Assembly: GCA_027320105.1 (NCBI GenBank)
Contig: DAHVMA010000036.1
Location: 62,001 to 126,000 of the forward strand
Direction: 5' to 3'
Length of the DNA: 64,000 nt
DNA from: JAKAQB01 sp027320105
Lineage (GTDB): Bacteria; Actinomycetota; Acidimicrobiia; Acidimicrobiales; Palsa-688
Shown here: positions 60,884 to 64,000 of the stretch, one piece after another
Position numbering within the stretch: the stretch's first letter is position 1
Layout: each line of letters opens with the position of its first letter
Translations under genes and position numbers: made by a program
Notes under the pieces: model-generated
The model's database searches: none
The model's input: only the letters and a program-made list of their open reading frames with translations
Told to the model about the DNA's origin: nothing

Positions 60884-63236
60884 CGGGGGGAGCGACCTTC
60901 ACGAGATCGGGGTAGGGGATGTCGGGGAATCTCTTCGGGCCGTAGCGAGCCTCCTTGCCCTTGGCCCGCGCGTCGAGGGCGCGCACGATCTTGTCCGGGG
61001 TGACGGGGATCTCGTCGATCCAGACGCCGAGCGCGTCGTGCACGGCGGAGACGACGGCCGGGATGACGGGAAGGAGGGGACCCTGACCGACCTCCTTCGC
61101 TCCGTAGGGGCCCTCGGGGTCGTGGGTCTCGACGAGGATGGTCTCGACCTCGGGCATCTCCAAGAAGGTGAGCGACTTGTAGTCGAGCATGCTCGGCTGG
61201 CGGTGCAGTCCGTCCCGGTAGGCCTGCGCCTCCATCAGCGCCTCGCCGAGGCCCATGTAGACGCCGCCTTCCACCTGGCCGCGCACCGCCATCTCGTTGA
61301 TCGACCGGCCGATGTCGTGCGCCAGCCAGACCTTGTTGACCCGGATCTCGCCGCTGCCGGGATCGACGTTGAGGTCGACAGCAGCGGCCGAGTAGCTGTA
61401 CGCGGGGCTCGGCCCGACGCCCGCCCCCTTGTACCGTCCGCCGATCCCCTCCGGGGGCGTGTAGGTGCCGTGCGCGGACAGCACGCCGAAGCGCTCCTCG
61501 GCGAGCGTGGCGGCCTCCTCGAAAGTCATCCTGCCAACCTTCCCGTCGCGCACCTCGACCTCCTCCGGCGCGCAGCCCTCCTCGTCGGCGACGACACCGA
61601 CGAGCAGCGCGCGCATCTTCGCAGCCGCCTCCCGGGCAGCGTTGCCAGCCATGAAGGTGACACGCGACGAGTACGAGCCGAGGTCGACGGGGGTCAGGCC
61701 AGTGTCTCCCGTCACGAGACGGATGTCGCCCGGCCACAGCCCGAGCTCCTCGGCAGCGACGGTCGCGAGCACGGAGTCCGAGCCCTGCCCGATGTCCGTC
61801 GCCCCGCAGTAGAGCGTCACGCCGCCGCGGCCGACGTTCACGACGCACTCGCTGTGCGGCATCTTGTTCCAGTAGATGGGCAGCCCTGCCCCGCACATGT
61901 AGCTCGAGACGGCGAAGCCCATGCCGTGGCCCCTCCGCCGCTCGCGGCGCGCGTAGCCGGAGGCCTCGAGGACCCGGTTGGTGACCTCCTCGAGGCCGCA
62001 TGACGTGATCCGCAACCAGTTGACGGTCCGTGAGAAGGGCTTCACGAAGTTGCGCCGCCGGAGCTCCACCGGGTCGAGGCCGACGTCCGCCGCGAGCTTG
62101 TCGAGGTGGACCTCGAGGGCGAAGCGGGGCTGGGGGGTACCGTGGCCGCGCTTCGGGCCGCAGGGCGCCTTGTTCGTGAAGACCCGCGCGCCCTCGAAGC
62201 GGTAGGCGGGGATGGCGTAGGTCGTCGTCTGCAGCGCGCCCGTGTAGAGCGTGGACGCCGGGCCGTAGGAACCGTAGGCACCCCCGTCGAGGGCGCTGCG
62301 GAAGTGCATGGCGAGGATGCGACCGTCGGCGTCGACGCCCGTGCGGACCCACATCAGCACCGGGTGCCGCCCGCGGTGGGTGTAGAAGACCTCCTCGCGG
62401 GTAAGCGTGCACTTGACGGGGCGTCCGGTCATCATCGCGATCTTGCAGACCACGATCTCGTGCGAGAACGGATCGCACTTGCCGCCGAAGCCCCCGCCGT
62501 GGGGCGCTGCGACCACCCTGAGCTTGCCCATCGGAAGGTCGAGGACCTTGGCGAGCGCTCGGTGCACGTAGTGGGGATCCTGCGTCGAGGACCACAGCGT
62601 CACCTTGTCGGCGACGACCTGCGCCGTCGCCGAGTGCTGCTCCATCGGCAGATGGGTGTTGCCCTCGAAGAAGAAGATGTCCTCGCGCACGTGCGCCGCG
62701 CGGGCGAAGCCCGCGTCGACGTCCCCGAACTCCAGCGCGGCGAGCCGGTGGACGTTCGCCGGTCCGGCGTAGTCGTGCAGGGGCTCGTCGTCAGGCGGGA
62801 TGAGCGCCTGCTCGATAGACTCGACGGCCTCGAGCGGCTCGTACTCGACGTTGATCGCCCGGCAGGCGGCCTGCGCGGTCTCCTCATCTACCGCCGCCAC
62901 AGCCGCCACCGGATCGCCGACGAAGCGGACCTTCTCGTGCTCGAGAGCGTGCTCGTCCTCGCAGGTCGGCATGATGCCGTAGTTGACCGGGAGGTCGTGG
63001 CCGGTGAGGACGGCGACGACGCCCGGAACCGCACGCGCCGCGCTCGTGTCGATCGACAGCACGCGCGCGTAAGGGTGGCGGCTGCGCAGAAGCTTGCAGA
63101 AGAGCATGCCGGGAAGGACGATGTCGTCGGCGTAGGCGATGCTGCCGGTCACTTTGGCGGCGGCCTCGACGCGCGGCAGGCTCCTGCCGACGACGCGCAG
63201 GTCGCGCTCGTCCCGGGGAGCCTCGATCGTCGTCAT
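60861..63236 (-). CDS. hcrA: 4-Hydroxybenzoyl-CoA reductase molybdenum subunit (alpha)
   Basis: This 791-residue molybdopterin subunit starts with RSLPRVEAAAKVTGSIAYADD and carries the family motifs: FVGDPVAAVAAVDEETA near 105, HGGGFGGKCDPFSHEI near 238 (Moco contact), GPKRGHGTPQPRFALE near 345, GATDIGQGSDSVL near 465 and GAKEVGQGPLLPVIPAVVSAV near 715 (active-site Glu region). It starts at ATG 63236 and overlaps hcrC by 4 bp. Subunit order B-A-C, read from the minus strand as C-A-B, is compatible with hcr clusters. The paired HcrB insertion supports the specific assignment. Confidence 0.93.
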   Translation of the reverse strand: MTTIEAPRDERDLRVVGRSLPRVEAAAKVTGSIAYADDIVLPGMLFCKLLRSRHPYARVLSIDTSAARAVPGVVAVLTGHDLPVNYGIMPTCEDEHALEHEKVRFVGDPVAAVAAVDEETAQAACRAINVEYEPLEAVESIEQALIPPDDEPLHDYAGPANVHRLAALEFGDVDAGFARAAHVREDIFFFEGNTHLPMEQHSATAQVVADKVTLWSSTQDPHYVHRALAKVLDLPMGKLRVVAAPHGGGFGGKCDPFSHEIVVCKIAMMTGRPVKCTLTREEVFYTHRGRHPVLMWVRTGVDADGRILAMHFRSALDGGAYGSYGPASTLYTGALQTTTYAIPAYRFEGARVFTNKAPCGPKRGHGTPQPRFALEVHLDKLAADVGLDPVELRRRNFVKPFSRTVNWLRITSCGLEEVTNRVLEASGYARRERRRGHGMGFAVSSYMCGAGLPIYWNKMPHSECVVNVGRGGVTLYCGATDIGQGSDSVLATVAAEELGLWPGDIRLVTGDTGLTPVDLGSYSSRVTFMAGNAAREAAAKMRALLVGVVADEEGCAPEEVEVRDGKVGRMTFEEAATLAEERFGVLSAHGTYTPPEGIGGRYKGAGVGPSPAYSYSAAAVDLNVDPGSGEIRVNKVWLAHDIGRSINEMAVRGQVEGGVYMGLGEALMEAQAYRDGLHRQPSMLDYKSLTFLEMPEVETILVETHDPEGPYGAKEVGQGPLLPVIPAVVSAVHDALGVWIDEIPVTPDKIVRALDARAKGKEARYGPKRFPDIPYPDLVKVAPPDAAPAAL

Positions 63237-63724
63237 GACAGCATCCTCCCCGCCTCCTCGACGGCCTCGATGATGCTCGCGTAGCCGGTGCACCGGCAGA
63301 GGTTGCCGGCGAGGGCCTCCTTGATCTCGTCGCGCGACGGCGCGGGGTTCTCGTCGAGAAGCGCCTTGGCCGCGAGCACCATGCCGGGCGTGCAGTACCC
63401 GCACTGCAGCCCTCCCTGGGCAACGAAGGCCTGCTGGACCGGGTGCAGCTCGGAGCCCCGGGCGAGCCCTTCGATCGTCGTGACCGCGGTGCCCTCCACC
63501 TGTGCCGGCAGGAGGAGGCAGCTCAGCTGCGGCGTCCCGTCGACGAGCACCGTGCACGCCCCGCACTCCCCGAGCTCGCAGCCGTGCTTGGTCCCGGTGA
63601 GGCCGAGGTCCTCGCGCAGCACCTCGAGCAGGGTCGTGTGCGACCGCACGAGGAGCAGGCGGTCCTCACGGTTCACCGAGAGGCGCAAGAGCTCTCGACC
63701 GTCTGGCACCTCCACGGCGGTCAC
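63233..63724 (-). CDS. hcrC: 4-Hydroxybenzoyl-CoA reductase iron-sulfur subunit (gamma)
   Basis: The 163-residue subunit has two [2Fe-2S] clusters. The plant-type ferredoxin motif is KHGCELGECGACTVLVDG near 46-63 with the fourth Cys in SCLLLPA. The all-alpha cluster domain has LQCGYCTPGMVLAAKALL near 105 and GNLCRCTGYASI near 140. It transfers electrons between the FAD/4Fe-4S subunit and the molybdenum centre. It starts at ATG 63724, overlapping the stop of the LeuD-like gene by 4 bp, so translation of the two is probably coupled. Confidence 0.95.
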   Translation of the reverse strand: MTAVEVPDGRELLRLSVNREDRLLLVRSHTTLLEVLREDLGLTGTKHGCELGECGACTVLVDGTPQLSCLLLPAQVEGTAVTTIEGLARGSELHPVQQAFVAQGGLQCGYCTPGMVLAAKALLDENPAPSRDEIKEALAGNLCRCTGYASIIEAVEEAGRMLS

Positions 63725-64000
63725 CTCCCCTCGGCGGCAAGAGCGACGAGCAGCGGCTCGATCCCGCCGTGGCGCAGCACGTCGAGCATCGGCTCGGGGA
63801 TCCTGTCGGCGCGCAGCACCGTGCGCCCGCCCGCGACGACCACCTCGCCGGCAACGACGTCGACCTCCACGGTCTCTTGGTCGTGCACCGCGGCACTCAC
63901 GCCGGGGCAGCTCAGCGCGGGGAGGCCCAACGCGATGGCGTTGCGCGCGAAGATCCGCGCCAGCGAGTCGGCCACGACCACCGAGACGCCGAGGTCCTTC
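63721..64000 (-). CDS. LeuD-like aconitase small-subunit protein, partial (5' end outside window)
   Basis: The frame is open to the right edge, so only the C-terminal 92 residues are seen. They match the swivel domain of 3-isopropylmalate dehydratase small subunits: VSVVVADSLARIFARNAIALGLPAL (VxAxSFARIFxRNxxNxGLP consensus), then a beta-strand region with RTVLRADRIPEPMLDVLRHGG. Ordinary LeuD proteins form a heterodimer with LeuC, which may lie beyond 64000. Its stop overlaps the hcrC start. With the isopropylmalate-synthase-like gene it suggests a second leucine-type chain-elongation or dehydratase set. Confidence 0.75.
   Translation of the reverse strand, partial: KDLGVSVVVADSLARIFARNAIALGLPALSCPGVSAAVHDQETVEVDVVAGEVVVAGGRTVLRADRIPEPMLDVLRHGGIEPLLVALAAEGR

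Noticed and set aside
59867..63724. Xanthine or carbon monoxide dehydrogenase
   Set aside because: The FAD subunit carries the extra multi-Cys insertion after the TIGGN motif that is characteristic of 4-hydroxybenzoyl-CoA reductase, and the context is aryl-CoA metabolism.

Overview
The window is very GC-rich and almost entirely coding. It most likely comes from an actinobacterium. The evidence is a mycothiol-conjugate amidase-like gene (mca), an F420-type luciferase-like oxidoreductase, a PaaX-family regulator, frequent GTG starts, and operons joined by 4-bp ATGA/GTGA overlaps. I cannot name a genus. A metagenome-derived or poorly studied lineage is plausible, because the catabolic gene content is unusual for the phylum.

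Region 1 (1-6112) is a mixed housekeeping and debris zone. It holds a luciferase-like monooxygenase, a small conserved protein, a YdjC/ChbG deacetylase, a lipoprotein, a stand-alone murF, an SCP2-like protein and mca. A decayed mobile-element remnant at 5894-6112 marks its edge. Region 2 (6226-15903) is a compact amine locus: APC permease, GntR regulator, three genes that together resemble a split glutamate synthase (N-methylglutamate synthase MgsA/B/C type), a glutamine-synthetase-like gamma-glutamylamide ligase and a DAO-type flavoenzyme. A convergent aldehyde dehydrogenase follows. Together they suggest amine -> gamma-glutamylamide -> N-alkylglutamate -> glutamate + aldehyde -> acid. Region 3 (16204-22411) has a DpgC-like cofactor-independent oxygenase, an alpha/beta hydrolase with an adjacent broken paralogue, and a livGFHM transporter without its binding protein.

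Region 4 (22456-63724) is an island of about 41 kb for aromatic acids through benzoyl-CoA. The aerobic hybrid route is represented by boxC and boxB, followed by a fused 2-oxoacid:ferredoxin oxidoreductase, a 3-hydroxyacyl-CoA dehydrogenase and an acyl-CoA ligase. A PaaX-family gene separates this from the anaerobic route: benzoate-CoA ligase, hemerythrin, a small Cys protein, the four subunits of an ATP-dependent class I benzoyl-CoA reductase in bzdN-O-P-Q order, and an Oah-type ring-opening hydrolase carrying a C-terminal zinc ribbon. A 13-gene operon (54839 down to 40913) supplies two more ferredoxin oxidoreductases (KorABC and IorAB with a fused ferredoxin). It also carries a beta-oxidation/CoA-transferase module similar in content to the benzylsuccinate bbs genes, a PrpF-like isomerase, a PaaK-like ligase and an isopropylmalate-synthase-like enzyme. 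A USP, a GNAT/acyl-CoA-synthetase fusion with a shortened ATP-grasp and a second benzoate-CoA-ligase-like enzyme lead to a 4-hydroxybenzoyl-CoA reductase (hcrB-hcrA-hcrC). A LeuD-like gene runs off the right edge.

The genes fit a facultative aromatic degrader: CoA ligases activate the acids, HcrABC dehydroxylates 4-hydroxybenzoyl-CoA, and benzoyl-CoA is then dearomatised by BoxB/BoxC with oxygen or by BzdNOPQ without it. The three ferredoxin-reducing enzymes are the likely low-potential electron source. BoxA, BoxD, Dch, Had and a stand-alone ferredoxin are not in the window. Good promoter candidates precede the amine operon, the bzd operon and the 13-gene operon. No tRNA, rRNA or CRISPR array was found.
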